64,000 bases of DNA, taken from Haematobacter massiliensis. GTDB taxonomy: Bacteria; Pseudomonadota; Alphaproteobacteria; Rhodobacterales; Rhodobacteraceae. Below are positions 11,461 through 19,917 of the stretch, one piece after another. How positions within the stretch are numbered: the first letter of the stretch is position 1; every line of letters starts with the position of its first letter. Position numbers and translations under genes: made by a program. Below the pieces are notes generated by a model. The model was not told the DNA's origin, made no database searches, and saw nothing but the letters and a program-made list of their open reading frames with translations. The stretch spans positions 124,001 through 188,000 of the forward strand of contig NZ_JGYG01000003.1 in NCBI RefSeq assembly GCF_000740795.1. The letters run 5' to 3'.

Positions 11461-11754
11461 ATGGAGGAAGACCGCACGGTGGTGCTGACGGGATGGCTGC
11501 TGTGCGCCACGATGGCGGATGCCGATCTCGCCGCAGCGTTGCTGGAGGAGCACACCCGGCTCAGCCGCGCCGAGCCAGGGTGTCTATCCTTTGAGGTCGT
11601 GCGCTCCATGTCCGATCCCATGCGCTTTGCCGTGAGGGAAGCCTTCGTCGATCGTGCCGCCTTCATCGCGCATCAGGAGCGGGTGAAGACCTCCGACTGG
11701 GGGCGCCAGACGGCCCATATCGAGCGCGACTACCGGATCGAACGCGGGGAATAG
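11461..11754 (+). CDS. Putative antibiotic-biosynthesis-monooxygenase (ABM) family protein
   Basis: 97 aa. The pattern of the small ferredoxin-like ABM fold is visible: an early strand (VVLTGWLLC), the helix LLEEHTRLSRAEPGCLSFEV, then FAVREAFVDRAAFIAHQ and the terminal WGRQTAHIERDY. Members are quinol monooxygenases or small-molecule-modifying dimers; the substrate cannot be read from sequence. A GGGAG site precedes the ATG. Stand-alone gene after the glnA terminator. Confidence 0.7.
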   Translation: MEEDRTVVLTGWLLCATMADADLAAALLEEHTRLSRAEPGCLSFEVVRSMSDPMRFAVREAFVDRAAFIAHQERVKTSDWGRQTAHIERDYRIERGE

Positions 11755-11805
11755 CAAAAGTGGCTGCCCTGGCGGCCGGAACCCGCAGGATGGGTCAATG
11801 CGACC

Positions 11806-12249
11806 TCAGGGCGGCGCGGGCCAGGCCGCGTTCTGGAGCACGATGCGATAGCCGTCAGGATCCTCGAATGTCCTGCCGCTTCTGTCCCAATAGGGGTTGA
11901 AGGAGGGCACAGGATCGTAGCCCGCGCGCCGCAGTCGCCCGACCGCCGCCTGCCGCCTGCCGCCTGCCGCCTGCCGCCTGCCGCCTGCCGCCTGCCATTC
12001 CTCGGGGTCCGGGATATAGAAGACCAGCAGATTGTCCTGTGTCGGCGCACGCCCCGCTGGATGACCAGACTTCCGCGTGAACTCAAGGTGACAGGCTATC
12101 CCCGGCTTGCCCAGCATGACACCATCGAAGCCGTCATGCGCCTCGAAGCTGGCGATGACCTCCAATCCCAGACCATCACGGTAAAACGCGACCACAGCCT
12201 CCAGATCGTCGCTGGGCCGTGCGATGCGAAGCGCCTGCGCCGCCCTCAT
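11806..12249 (-). CDS. VOC/glyoxalase-family protein with an internal heptanucleotide-repeat insertion
   Basis: 147 aa. VOC features: an N-terminal strand, then LEAVVAFYRDGLGLEVIASFE, HLEFTRKSGH and a C-terminal TFEDPDGYRIVL with the metal-ligand Glu. The usual helix between PDPEEWQAA and VGRLRRAGYDPVPS is split by two copies of the seven-residue unit QAAGGRR, encoded by seven perfect 7-bp repeats at 11945-11993. Six extra units (42 bp) keep the frame; gain or loss of one would not. Substrate unknown. Confidence 0.75.
   Translation of the reverse strand: MRAAQALRIARPSDDLEAVVAFYRDGLGLEVIASFEAHDGFDGVMLGKPGIACHLEFTRKSGHPAGRAPTQDNLLVFYIPDPEEWQAAGGRRQAAGGRRQAAVGRLRRAGYDPVPSFNPYWDRSGRTFEDPDGYRIVLQNAAWPAPP
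11945..11993. repeat. Seven tandem copies of a 7-bp unit (GCCGCCT)
   Basis: Seven perfect copies, with a partial eighth (GCC), inside the VOC-family gene. On the coding strand the unit reads CAGGCGG. Three units encode seven residues, so only changes by multiples of three units keep the reading frame. Confidence 0.95.
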
Positions 12250-12294
12250 CCGAACAGTTCGTGGCTGAACATGCGAAGGTCTCTCATGGATAAA

Positions 12295-12321
12295 GGCCGG
12301 ACCCGAAACACGGACCCGGCC
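12295..12321 (-). terminator. Likely terminator between the Deg protease gene and the VOC gene
   Basis: Eleven-bp stem with two G-U pairs (minus strand GGCCGGGTCCG / CGGGTCCGGCC), 5-nt loop, then TTTAT, 24 nt past the protease stop. Confidence 0.65.
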
Positions 12322-12344
12322 CCAGAAACATCATCCAGACGACA

Positions 12345-13862
12345 TCACACCTTGTCGACGGAGAGCGCCACGAAGCGCGGCTCCCCCTCGCGGCGGATGA
12401 GCAGGAGGAGCGATTTGCGCCCCGCCTCCTTGGCTTCCGAAATCCGCGTTTCCAGATCCTTCGGCGTGGCGACCTTCTGCTGCCCCGCCTCGGTGATGAG
12501 ATCGCCGTTGCGCAGACCCTTCTCGAAGGCTTCGCTGCCGTCGTCGATGCCGGTTATCACCAGACCATCGGTGCCGTTCGGCACTTCAAGCTGTTTGCGC
12601 ATCTCGGGCGTCAGGGCGGTGACGGTCATGCCGAGAAGCGTCTGCTGCTTCTGTGCCTCCGGCGCCGCCGCAGCGGGAACCACCTGCGCTCCCTCCGCTT
12701 CCTCGCGACGGCCGAGCGTCAGATCAACCGTCACGGGCTTGCCGTCGCGCATCAGGGCAACGGCGACCTTCTTGCCGACCTCTGTCGCGCCGACCTGACG
12801 GACAAGCTCGCGGGTGTCGTTCACTTTCACCCCGTCGAATTCGGTGATCACATCGCCAGACTTGATCCCGGCGACCTCCGCAGGCCCTTCCGGCACATCG
12901 GTCACCAGCGCGCCTCCTGCACCCGCCAGACCCATGGATTCGGCGATATCGGGCGTCACGTCCTGAATGCGCACCCCGAGCCAGCCGCGCCGGGTCTCGC
13001 CGAACTCCTTGAGCTGATCCACCACACGCGACACGACCGCCGAGGACATGGCGAAACCGATGCCGATGGACCCGCCATTGGGGCTGAGGATCGCGGTGTT
13101 CACCCCGATCACCTCGCCATCCATGTCGAAGAGCGGCCCGCCGGAGTTCCCCCGGTTGATCGCCGCATCAGTCTGGATGTAGTCGTCATAGGTGCCCTGC
13201 AACGCCCGCCCGCGGGCAGAGACGATGCCGGAGGACACGGAGAAGCCCTGACCCAGCGGGTTGCCGACCGCCATCACCGGCTCCCCCACACGAACCCGGT
13301 TGGAATCACCGAACTTCACGAAGGGGAGTTGCTTGGCATCCTCGACCTTCAGCAGCGCGATGTCGGTATTGGGGTCCGTGCCCACTACCTTGGCATCCAG
13401 TTTCTCGCCCGCATAGGTTTCGATCTGGATCTGATCCGCACCCTCGATGACGTGGTTGTTGGTGACGATGAACCCGTCAGCGGAGATGATGAATCCCGAG
13501 CCGAGCGCCTGGCTTCGCCGCGGAACCGGGCGGGCACCATCGCCGCCGCCCTGGCCCGGGGGCATGAAGTCGCGGAAGAAATCCTCGAACGGCGACCCCG
13601 GGGGAACGCCCGGAATCCCGCCCTGCATGGACGTGGCAACCGTGGATGTGGTGGTGATATTGACCACCGCCGGGCTGACCCGCTCCGCAAGGTCGGCAAA
13701 GCTCAGGGGCATGCCATTCGGAGCAGTCTGAGCGGAGGCGGCGGGCGCGAGGACCGGCACCAGCGCGGTGCTCAGGCCCAACCCGGCGACCAGCCCGAGG
13801 GCCAGCAGAGCGCGCGCCGGGGCACTGCGCAGCGATTGTGATTTGACGACCAAGGACGACAC
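12345..13862 (-). CDS. degP: Periplasmic Deg/HtrA-family serine endoprotease
   Basis: 505 aa Do-like protease. It has a signal peptide (about 1-44, ending ASAQ) and a trypsin-like domain with catalytic triad His137 (TNNHV), Asp167 (NTDIALL) and Ser240 (GNSGGPLFD). Two PDZ domains follow (about 275-370 and 405-500). It degrades or refolds damaged envelope proteins. The start is GTG at 13862, six nt after AAGGAG. Upstream on the same strand lie hflK-hflC, another envelope quality-control pair. DegP, DegQ and MucD cannot be told apart here. Confidence 0.92.
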   Translation of the reverse strand: MSSLVVKSQSLRSAPARALLALGLVAGLGLSTALVPVLAPAASAQTAPNGMPLSFADLAERVSPAVVNITTTSTVATSMQGGIPGVPPGSPFEDFFRDFMPPGQGGGDGARPVPRRSQALGSGFIISADGFIVTNNHVIEGADQIQIETYAGEKLDAKVVGTDPNTDIALLKVEDAKQLPFVKFGDSNRVRVGEPVMAVGNPLGQGFSVSSGIVSARGRALQGTYDDYIQTDAAINRGNSGGPLFDMDGEVIGVNTAILSPNGGSIGIGFAMSSAVVSRVVDQLKEFGETRRGWLGVRIQDVTPDIAESMGLAGAGGALVTDVPEGPAEVAGIKSGDVITEFDGVKVNDTRELVRQVGATEVGKKVAVALMRDGKPVTVDLTLGRREEAEGAQVVPAAAAPEAQKQQTLLGMTVTALTPEMRKQLEVPNGTDGLVITGIDDGSEAFEKGLRNGDLITEAGQQKVATPKDLETRISEAKEAGRKSLLLLIRREGEPRFVALSVDKV

Positions 13863-14055
13863 TCCAAGCTCCTTCCTCTTCAGGGGTCCGGCGAGGCAGC
13901 ACGCTCCCGAACCGTCTCCTCCTATTTGGGATCTGTGCGCTTTCGCCGCAAATCAATGACCGTCGCGGTGTCTCAATTCGGTGTGACACTTCGTAACATG
14001 GAGGGTTCCATGGCTGACGGGAGAGAGCAAGCGCTTCCTGAACGCCGGAAACGAG

Positions 14056-14080
14056 AAGGCCGGTCGCTGGGACCGGCCTT
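14056..14080 (-). terminator. Intrinsic terminator after hflC
   Basis: Ten-bp perfect stem AAGGCCGGTC / GACCGGCCTT with a 5-nt loop, starting 7 nt past the hflC stop, followed on the minus strand by TTCTCGTTT. Confidence 0.7.
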
Positions 14081-14086
14081 TCTGCA

Positions 14087-14968
14087 TCAATTCGCGGGTC
14101 GGGTGCCGCTATCGCTCTTGAAGAACTCGAAGAACTCGCTTCCGGGGCTCATCACCACGGAGGTGTTGTTCTGCTGGAGCGCGTTTTCATAGGCGGTGAG
14201 CGACCGGGTGAAGGCGAAGAACTCCGGGTCCCGCCCGAAGGCCTCCGCATAGATGCGGTTCCGCTCCGCATCGGCTTCACCGCGGATGACCTCGCTCTGG
14301 CGGCGGGCGTCTGAGACAAGCTCCGTCACTGTCCGGTCTGCCAGGGCCTGAATACGCTGGGCGGCCTCGTTACCGCGCGCGATCTCGTCGGCGGCCTCCC
14401 GCTCCCGCTCCGCCCGCATCCGGGCAAAGGTCGCGGCAAGGTTCTGCTCCGGCAGGTCCGTGCGGGTCAGGCGCACGTCGATGACCTCGATCCCCAGTGC
14501 CTGCGCCTGCACGCGGGCCTGATCGCGGATACGGTTCATCAGCGGGGTCCGGTCTTCCGAGAGCACCGCACCGGAGGGCACGGAGCCCAGAACCTCGCGG
14601 ATTTCCGCGTTCAGGATCCGCTCCAGCCGGGCCTGCGCTGCGCGCTCACCCTCGACGCCCACGGCCTCGCGGAAGCGCACCACATCGGAGATCCGCCAGC
14701 GGGCAAAGGCATCGACGACCAGGCGACGGTCATCGAGCGGGGTGATTTCCGCCGGTTGCGTGGGAAGGCTCAGGATCCGCCCGTCATAGCGCACGACCTC
14801 CTGAATGAAGGGGATCTTGAGATACATCCCCGGATCCTCGCGAACGGCCTTCACCTCCCCGAACTGGAGGACCAGAACTTTCTCCCGCTCGTCCACGATG
14901 AAGATGGAGGACAGGCCCAGAACCGCCAGAAGAACAACGACGACAATACCAATCGTGGAGCGTTTCAT
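14087..14968 (-). CDS. hflC: HflC, SPFH/band-7 partner of FtsH
   Basis: 293 aa. One N-terminal transmembrane helix (about 5-27, IGIVVVVLLAVLGLSSIFIV) is followed by a periplasmic band-7 domain (YLKIPFIQEVVRYDGRIL) and a coiled coil. With HflK it forms a large membrane ring around the FtsH protease and modulates membrane protein degradation. The start overlaps the hflK stop by one base (TGATG), so translation is coupled. Confidence 0.95.
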   Translation of the reverse strand: MKRSTIGIVVVVLLAVLGLSSIFIVDEREKVLVLQFGEVKAVREDPGMYLKIPFIQEVVRYDGRILSLPTQPAEITPLDDRRLVVDAFARWRISDVVRFREAVGVEGERAAQARLERILNAEIREVLGSVPSGAVLSEDRTPLMNRIRDQARVQAQALGIEVIDVRLTRTDLPEQNLAATFARMRAEREREAADEIARGNEAAQRIQALADRTVTELVSDARRQSEVIRGEADAERNRIYAEAFGRDPEFFAFTRSLTAYENALQQNNTSVVMSPGSEFFEFFKSDSGTRPAN

Positions 14969-16146
14969 CAGTTGTTCCCCCCGTTGGTCGTCGTGGTCCC
15001 GGCAGCGCCGGCGACGGGCGCCTGCGGCATGGCCCGGTTGCCCAGCGGCAGGAGCGGCAGCACACCCTGCCCGTTCTCTCCGTTCACGCCATCGACGATC
15101 ACCTTATCGACGCGGCCGAAGACGCGCTCCATGGTTTCGAGATACATCCGGCGACGGGTCACGTCGGGGGCGTTGCGATATTCGTCATAGACGGAGACGA
15201 AGCGGCTCGCCTCACCCTGTGCCGCATTGACGGCCTGGGCACGGTAACCTTCGGCCTCCTCCAGCACCCGGGCGCTTTCCCCCCGCGCCCCGGCGAGCAC
15301 GCGGTTGGCATAGGCATCCGCCTGATTCTGGAGCCGGTCGCGTTCCTGACGCGCCGCCTGCACCTGACGGAAGCTGTCGATCACCTCGGACGGCGGGTCG
15401 GCGCGGTCGAAGTTCACGCGGATGATGTTGATGCCGCTGTCATAGGTATCGAGCGTCGATTGCACCGCCTGTTGCAGGTCGGAGGCGATGATGCCCCGGT
15501 CCCGGTTCAGGATCGGCGCCATCTGCGAGCGCGCGATGATGTCGCGCATGGCGCTTTCCGAAACGGCACGGATCGTGTCCATCGGATCGGCGAGGTTGAA
15601 CAGGTATTTCGACGGATCGTTGATGTTCCAGACGACCTGAAACTCCGTATCCACAAGGTTCTCGTCCTGAGTGAGCATCAGCCCGTCGGAGCGGCGGGAA
15701 TTGGCGTTGGAGCCGATGTCGAGCGTCCGTTCACCGGTGACGGAGAAGATCTCCCGCGTCACGACCGGCCAGGGCGCGAAGTTCAGACCCGGTTCCCCGG
15801 TCTTGTAGTAGCGCCCGAACAGCAGCTCGACCGACCGCTCCTCCTGCCGCACCGTATAGAAGGAAAGCGCGAGCCAGCCGATGAACAGCGCGCCGATCGC
15901 CAGGAACACGCCCTTGCGCGTGATGCCCAGACCGGGGCCGGACTGACGCGGGCCGCCGGAGCCGGTCCCGCGACCGCCCATCAGCACGCGGAGCTGCTCC
16001 TGCCCCTTTTTCATGATCTGGTCGAGTTCGGGGATCTGGGGACCTTCACCGGGACGCCGGTTGCCCCCGCGGGGATCGTCCCCCCGGTTGTCACCGCCGC
16101 CGCCTGATCCTCCGCCCCCCCAGGGGCCGCCGGAATGTCCTGCCAT
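14968..16146 (-). CDS. hflK: HflK, SPFH/band-7 partner of FtsH
   Basis: 392 aa. A Gly/Pro-rich cytoplasmic N-terminus (residues 1-75; GGPWGGGGSGGGGDNRGDD) is typical of HflK. One transmembrane helix (about 80-98) precedes the band-7 domain (LNFAPWPVVTREIFSVTGER), the coiled coil and a polar tail. Partner of HflC, in an operon with a one-base overlap. Confidence 0.95.
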   Translation of the reverse strand: MAGHSGGPWGGGGSGGGGDNRGDDPRGGNRRPGEGPQIPELDQIMKKGQEQLRVLMGGRGTGSGGPRQSGPGLGITRKGVFLAIGALFIGWLALSFYTVRQEERSVELLFGRYYKTGEPGLNFAPWPVVTREIFSVTGERTLDIGSNANSRRSDGLMLTQDENLVDTEFQVVWNINDPSKYLFNLADPMDTIRAVSESAMRDIIARSQMAPILNRDRGIIASDLQQAVQSTLDTYDSGINIIRVNFDRADPPSEVIDSFRQVQAARQERDRLQNQADAYANRVLAGARGESARVLEEAEGYRAQAVNAAQGEASRFVSVYDEYRNAPDVTRRRMYLETMERVFGRVDKVIVDGVNGENGQGVLPLLPLGNRAMPQAPVAGAAGTTTTNGGNN

Positions 16147-16240
16147 TAATCCGGTTTCCTTCCTCTCCGCCTCGATTCCGCACTGGTGCGAGGTGCCAAC
16201 TGTGGACTATCGCCGCTCATGTCAAGCGCCGGGGGGTGCG

Positions 16241-17596
16241 TCACCATGACCGGGAGGGTGCCTTCATGGTGACCAGTTCCTCCGCCATCGTCGGGTGAAC
16301 GGCTACGGTTCTGTCGAAGTCTTCCTTGGTCGCGCCCATCTTCACCGCAATCGCGGCGAGCTGGATCATCTCCCCCGCCTCCGGTGCGACGATGTGACAC
16401 CCGAGCACACGGCGGCTTTCGTTGTCCACCACCAGTTTCATCAGCACCCGGTCATCCCGGCCCGCAAAGAGCGTCCGCATCGGACGGAATGCGGTGGAGT
16501 AGATCTGCACCCCGCCCCGCTCCCGCCCCTCCTGCTCGGTCATGCCGATCCCGGCCATTTCCGGCTGGGTGAAGACGGCGGAGGGAACGAGGTCATGATC
16601 CGCCTTCGTGGGATTGCCGTGGAATACGGTTTCCGCGAAAGCCTGCCCCTCGCGGATCGCGACGGGGGTAAGGTTCACCCTGTCGGTCACGTCGCCCACC
16701 GCATAGATGGACGGGACGGAGGTCTGCGACCACTCATCCACCGCGATGGCCCCGGATTTCCGCAACCGCACCCCCAGGGCCTCCAGCCCCAGGCCACCGG
16801 TCGAGGGCGCCCTGCCCGTGGCATAGAGCACCCGCCCGTAATCCTCCTGGCCGCCATCGGCGAAGACGACCCGCACACCGTCCGCCGCGGGATGCAGCGC
16901 CGCCACATCCGTCTCCGTCCGGATGTCGATACCCGCGCCCCGCATCGCGGCGGAGACATGGCCGCGGATCTCCTCATCGAAGGCGCGCAGGATCTGCGGC
17001 CCGCGATAGGCCAGCGTCACATCGACGCCCAGACTGTTGAGGATACAGGCGAATTCGCAGGCGATATAGCCGCCGCCCACCACGAGGATGGAGCGCGGCA
17101 GTTCCTCCATCAGGAACATGTCGTTGGAGGTGGAGGCAAGCTCCCGCCCCGGAATGTCCGGGATGAAAGGCGCGCCGCCCGTAGCGATGAGGATATGCTT
17201 CGCGGTGAAGCTCTCGCCGCTGTCGAGCCGCACGGTATGGGCGTCCTCCAGCACCGCGCGGGCGGCATGGAGGGTGACGCCCGCCCGCTCCAGATTGGCG
17301 CGATAGATCGCCTCGAGCCGGTCGAGCTCGTTATGCAGCGCCCTGCGGAAGCGGCCCCAGTCGAAGCTGCCGATGCTGGCATCCCAGCCATAGGCGCGCG
17401 CGTCTTCCACCACCGCCGGAAAGGAGGAGGCAAAGACCATGAGCTTCTTGGGCACGCAGCCGCGAATGACACAGGTGCCGCCGACGCGGTATTCCTCCGC
17501 GACAGCAACCTTTGCGCCGGACTGTGCAGCCACGCGGGCCGCGCGCACACCGCCGGAACCCGCGCCGATCACGAACAGGTCGAGGTCGAAGGCCAT
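16241..17596 (-). CDS. gor: Glutathione-disulfide reductase
   Basis: 451 aa. The FAD-binding N-terminus VIGAGSGGVRAAR and the redox disulfide Cys42/Cys47 in GGTCVIRGCVPKK are present, with the NADPH Rossmann GGGYIACEFA near 170-180 and the C-terminal dimer-interface His/Glu (VHPTMAEEL). It reduces GSSG with NADPH. The start at 17596 gives family length; the frame extends to 17707 through the rpiA end without homology. It follows rpiA after 10 nt, so both are probably co-transcribed; rpiA feeds the NADPH-producing pentose pathway. Confidence 0.94.
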   Translation of the reverse strand: MAFDLDLFVIGAGSGGVRAARVAAQSGAKVAVAEEYRVGGTCVIRGCVPKKLMVFASSFPAVVEDARAYGWDASIGSFDWGRFRRALHNELDRLEAIYRANLERAGVTLHAARAVLEDAHTVRLDSGESFTAKHILIATGGAPFIPDIPGRELASTSNDMFLMEELPRSILVVGGGYIACEFACILNSLGVDVTLAYRGPQILRAFDEEIRGHVSAAMRGAGIDIRTETDVAALHPAADGVRVVFADGGQEDYGRVLYATGRAPSTGGLGLEALGVRLRKSGAIAVDEWSQTSVPSIYAVGDVTDRVNLTPVAIREGQAFAETVFHGNPTKADHDLVPSAVFTQPEMAGIGMTEQEGRERGGVQIYSTAFRPMRTLFAGRDDRVLMKLVVDNESRRVLGCHIVAPEAGEMIQLAAIAVKMGATKEDFDRTVAVHPTMAEELVTMKAPSRSW

Positions 17597-17606
17597 GCGA
17601 CTGCTC

Positions 17607-18383
17607 CTAGAGATCCGCGAAGATGTTGTCGCCCTCGCCCAGATCGCTCCGCTCGATGGAAACGGTCCCGGCGTCGAGGTCGCGCAGTTCCACCCGCCCG
17701 TCGGCATGGCCGATGACCACCGTATCGCAGATGTCGATGAAAAGCCCGTTCTCCACCACGCCGGGGATCTGGTTCAGCATCAGCGCCAGAGAGCCGGGAT
17801 TGCCGATCCGCGCGAGCGAGAGATCGAAGATATGGTTGCCCTCGTCCGTGACGAAAGGCCGCTCCCCCGCCATGCGCAGGGTGATGGCGCGGCCCATCAC
17901 ATCCTGCCCGGCAAGAACCTCCTCAATCAGGGTGCGGGTGGCCTGCATGCCGAAGGGGATCACCTCCACCGGCAGGTCGAAGGCACCGAGCATGCCGACC
18001 TCCTTGGCCGCATCCGCGATGACGATCATCCGGTCGGAGGCCGTCGCCACGATCTTCTCCCGAAGCAGCGCCCCGCCGCCGCCCTTGACAAGGTTGAGCG
18101 CCCCGTCGAACTCATCCGCCCCGTCGATGGTCACGTCCAGCCAGCCCGCCTCGTCCAGCGTGGTGAGCGGGATGCCAAGCTCCGCCGCGAGCTCCGCCGT
18201 GCGCGTCGACGTCGGGACAGCCGTGACGCGGAGACCCTCCTCCCGCACCACCTCGCCCAGCCGCCGCACCATGAAAGCCGCGGTGGAGCCCGTGCCCAGG
18301 CCAACCTTCATGCCGTCCTCTATGAAGTCGACGGCGCGGCGGGCGGCAACGACCTTGGCCCGGTCGATGGGGGAGAGGGACAT
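17607..18383 (-). CDS. rpiA: Ribose-5-phosphate isomerase A
   Basis: 258 aa. It has the phosphate-binding VGLGTGSTAAFMVRRL, the catalytic DGADEFDG and KGGGGALLREKIVA. It interconverts ribose-5-phosphate and ribulose-5-phosphate. The start at 18383 (MSLSPIDRAK) is preceded by AAGGAG and is preferred to 18425. Upstream of gor on the same strand. Confidence 0.96.
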   Translation of the reverse strand: MSLSPIDRAKVVAARRAVDFIEDGMKVGLGTGSTAAFMVRRLGEVVREEGLRVTAVPTSTRTAELAAELGIPLTTLDEAGWLDVTIDGADEFDGALNLVKGGGGALLREKIVATASDRMIVIADAAKEVGMLGAFDLPVEVIPFGMQATRTLIEEVLAGQDVMGRAITLRMAGERPFVTDEGNHIFDLSLARIGNPGSLALMLNQIPGVVENGLFIDICDTVVIGHADGRVELRDLDAGTVSIERSDLGEGDNIFADL

Positions 18384-18482
18384 GGCAGGCTCCTTGCTTT
18401 GCCTGCCGTTATAGCAATTTGTCACCGCCCTGCGAGAGCCAATTGCCGGGATGCTCCCGCGGGGTTGCTGCCCGGGCCACAG

Positions 18483-19319
18483 TTACCGCAGAAAGGCCAG
18501 CAGATCAGCGGTCAGCCGCTCCTTGTGAGAGGCCTGCAGCCCGTGCGGACCGCCCTCGTATTCTACAAGCTGGCTGTTCGCGATGCCGCGCGCCGCGGCG
18601 CGGGCGGAGGCGTCGATCGGCACCGTCTTGTCCGCCGTTCCGTGGATGATGAGCGTCGGCATGGTGAAAGCCGTCAGGTCGGGGCGGAAATCAGTGGTTG
18701 CGAAAGACTCCGCACAGGCCAGCGTCGCCTTGAGGCTCGCCTGCATCGCCAGATTGCACGACCATTGAACCACCTCGTCGCTGACACCGCCGCTCAGAAG
18801 TCCACCGCCCTGCAGCAGTGTCTTGCCGTAGAAGGTCTTGAAGAAGTCGGCGAAGAAATGGGCACGGTCCTCCTTCATGCCCTTCGCCATGTCGTCGAAC
18901 ACCTCCTGCGGCGTGCCATCGGGATTGTCCGTCGTCTTCAGCATGTAAGGGACCACGGAAGCGACCAGCCCCGCCGCCCAGATCCGCGTGGAGCCGTGGC
19001 GGGACAGGTAGCGCGCGACTTCTCCCCCACCCATGGAGAAGCCGATGAGCGCCGCATCCTCGGCGCCGGTGGCCGCCAGAACATCCGCCAGATCGTCGGC
19101 CAGCGTATCGTAGTCATAGCCCGACCACGGCTGCTCCGATCGGCTGAAGCCGCGCCGGTCATAGGCGATCACCCGATGCCCGGCGGCGGCCAAAGCCATG
19201 CCGGTATCATCCCATGTATCCGAAGACAGCGGCCAGCCATGCAGCAGGACGACAGGCCGCCCCTGCCCCCAATCCTTCACATAGAGCCTGGTTCCGTCGC
19301 GCGTCTCGATCATCGCCAT
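18483..19319 (-). CDS. Alpha/beta hydrolase, non-heme chloroperoxidase/arylesterase type
   Basis: 278 aa. It has the oxyanion HGWPLSS, YDRRGFSRSEQPWSGYDYDT, the nucleophile elbow GFSMGGGEVARY, an acid in IIHGTADKTVPID, and the catalytic His in GGPHGLQASHKE. These proteins hydrolyse esters and can make peracids in vitro; the natural substrate is unknown. AGGAG abuts the ATG at 19325 and is six nt from the ATG at 19319, so 19319 is preferred. Confidence 0.85.
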   Translation of the reverse strand: MAMIETRDGTRLYVKDWGQGRPVVLLHGWPLSSDTWDDTGMALAAAGHRVIAYDRRGFSRSEQPWSGYDYDTLADDLADVLAATGAEDAALIGFSMGGGEVARYLSRHGSTRIWAAGLVASVVPYMLKTTDNPDGTPQEVFDDMAKGMKEDRAHFFADFFKTFYGKTLLQGGGLLSGGVSDEVVQWSCNLAMQASLKATLACAESFATTDFRPDLTAFTMPTLIIHGTADKTVPIDASARAAARGIANSQLVEYEGGPHGLQASHKERLTADLLAFLR

Positions 19320-19746
19320 CTGCATCTCCTGTGCTGTCCGAAGCGAACGGACCCGATCCGCAGTTTGTTCCGGCTCCGACATTTGTTGACAGGTGCAGGG
19401 CGCCTCGGGATCGCGAATGCATCGCCAGTGCAGACCCCTCCCGCGGCGGACACTTTCAAACCGGAGGCGATCGGTGCCGGCTAACGGGGGAAGGCCCGCT
19501 GCCGGATGCGCATCGGAGCGTCGCGGCGCCTGCCGGCGGCGCTTCGCCGCCTTTACCGGGCGCGCTACAGGGGTTCCTCGGGGCCATATGGACCTGGCAG
19601 CCGGGAAACCGCACGCAGGCGAAGCCCCTCTCGGCTACAGACGGCCATTGCTGTCGAGCATCACGGCCGTCGTGCTCCAGCCGGTCCGCGCCCGGCTGAT
19701 CATCGGCAGCGGCAGCTGCAGCGATATCATGCCGGTCTCCATATTG
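19320..19746. other. 427-nt stretch with no gene recognised
   Basis: No frame here has family resemblance, a convincing ribosome site or Rhodobacterales-like codon use over a useful length. It contains a TTGACA at 19384-19389 and a 7-bp hairpin GGCGGCG-CTT-CGCCGCC at 19535-19551 followed by TTT. It could hold the hydrolase promoter on the minus strand, or decayed sequence. Confidence 0.4.
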
Positions 19747-19917
19747 TCAGGAACGCGGCTGCCGGGGCGGCTCCACCCAGTTGGCGGAGGGAGAGATCGT
19801 GACATCTTCCTCCCGCGTGTCGATATAGGTGGCGGGCGTGCCATCCGGATAGAGCGGCACGCCATCGGCCCCGCAGGCCGAAAGCGCCAGAAGTGCCAGA
19901 AGCGGCAGAAGCCTCAC
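19747..19917 (-). CDS. Small argH-linked lipoprotein
   Basis: 56 aa, missed by length filters. It starts with GTG at 19917, overlapping the argH stop (GTGA), so translation is coupled. It reads [15 protein letters not shown], a minimal lipoprotein signal with Cys15, then a short polar body with [11 protein letters not shown] and ends PPRQPRS. No enzyme domain fits this size. Similar tiny lipoproteins follow argH in related genomes, from general knowledge. Function unknown. Confidence 0.75.
   Translation of the reverse strand: MRLLPLLALLALSACGADGVPLYPDGTPATYIDTREEDVTISPSANWVEPPRQPRS

Noticed and set aside
11945-11993. Short tandem repeats considered as CRISPR
   Set aside because: Units are 7 bp without spacers and lie inside a coding sequence.
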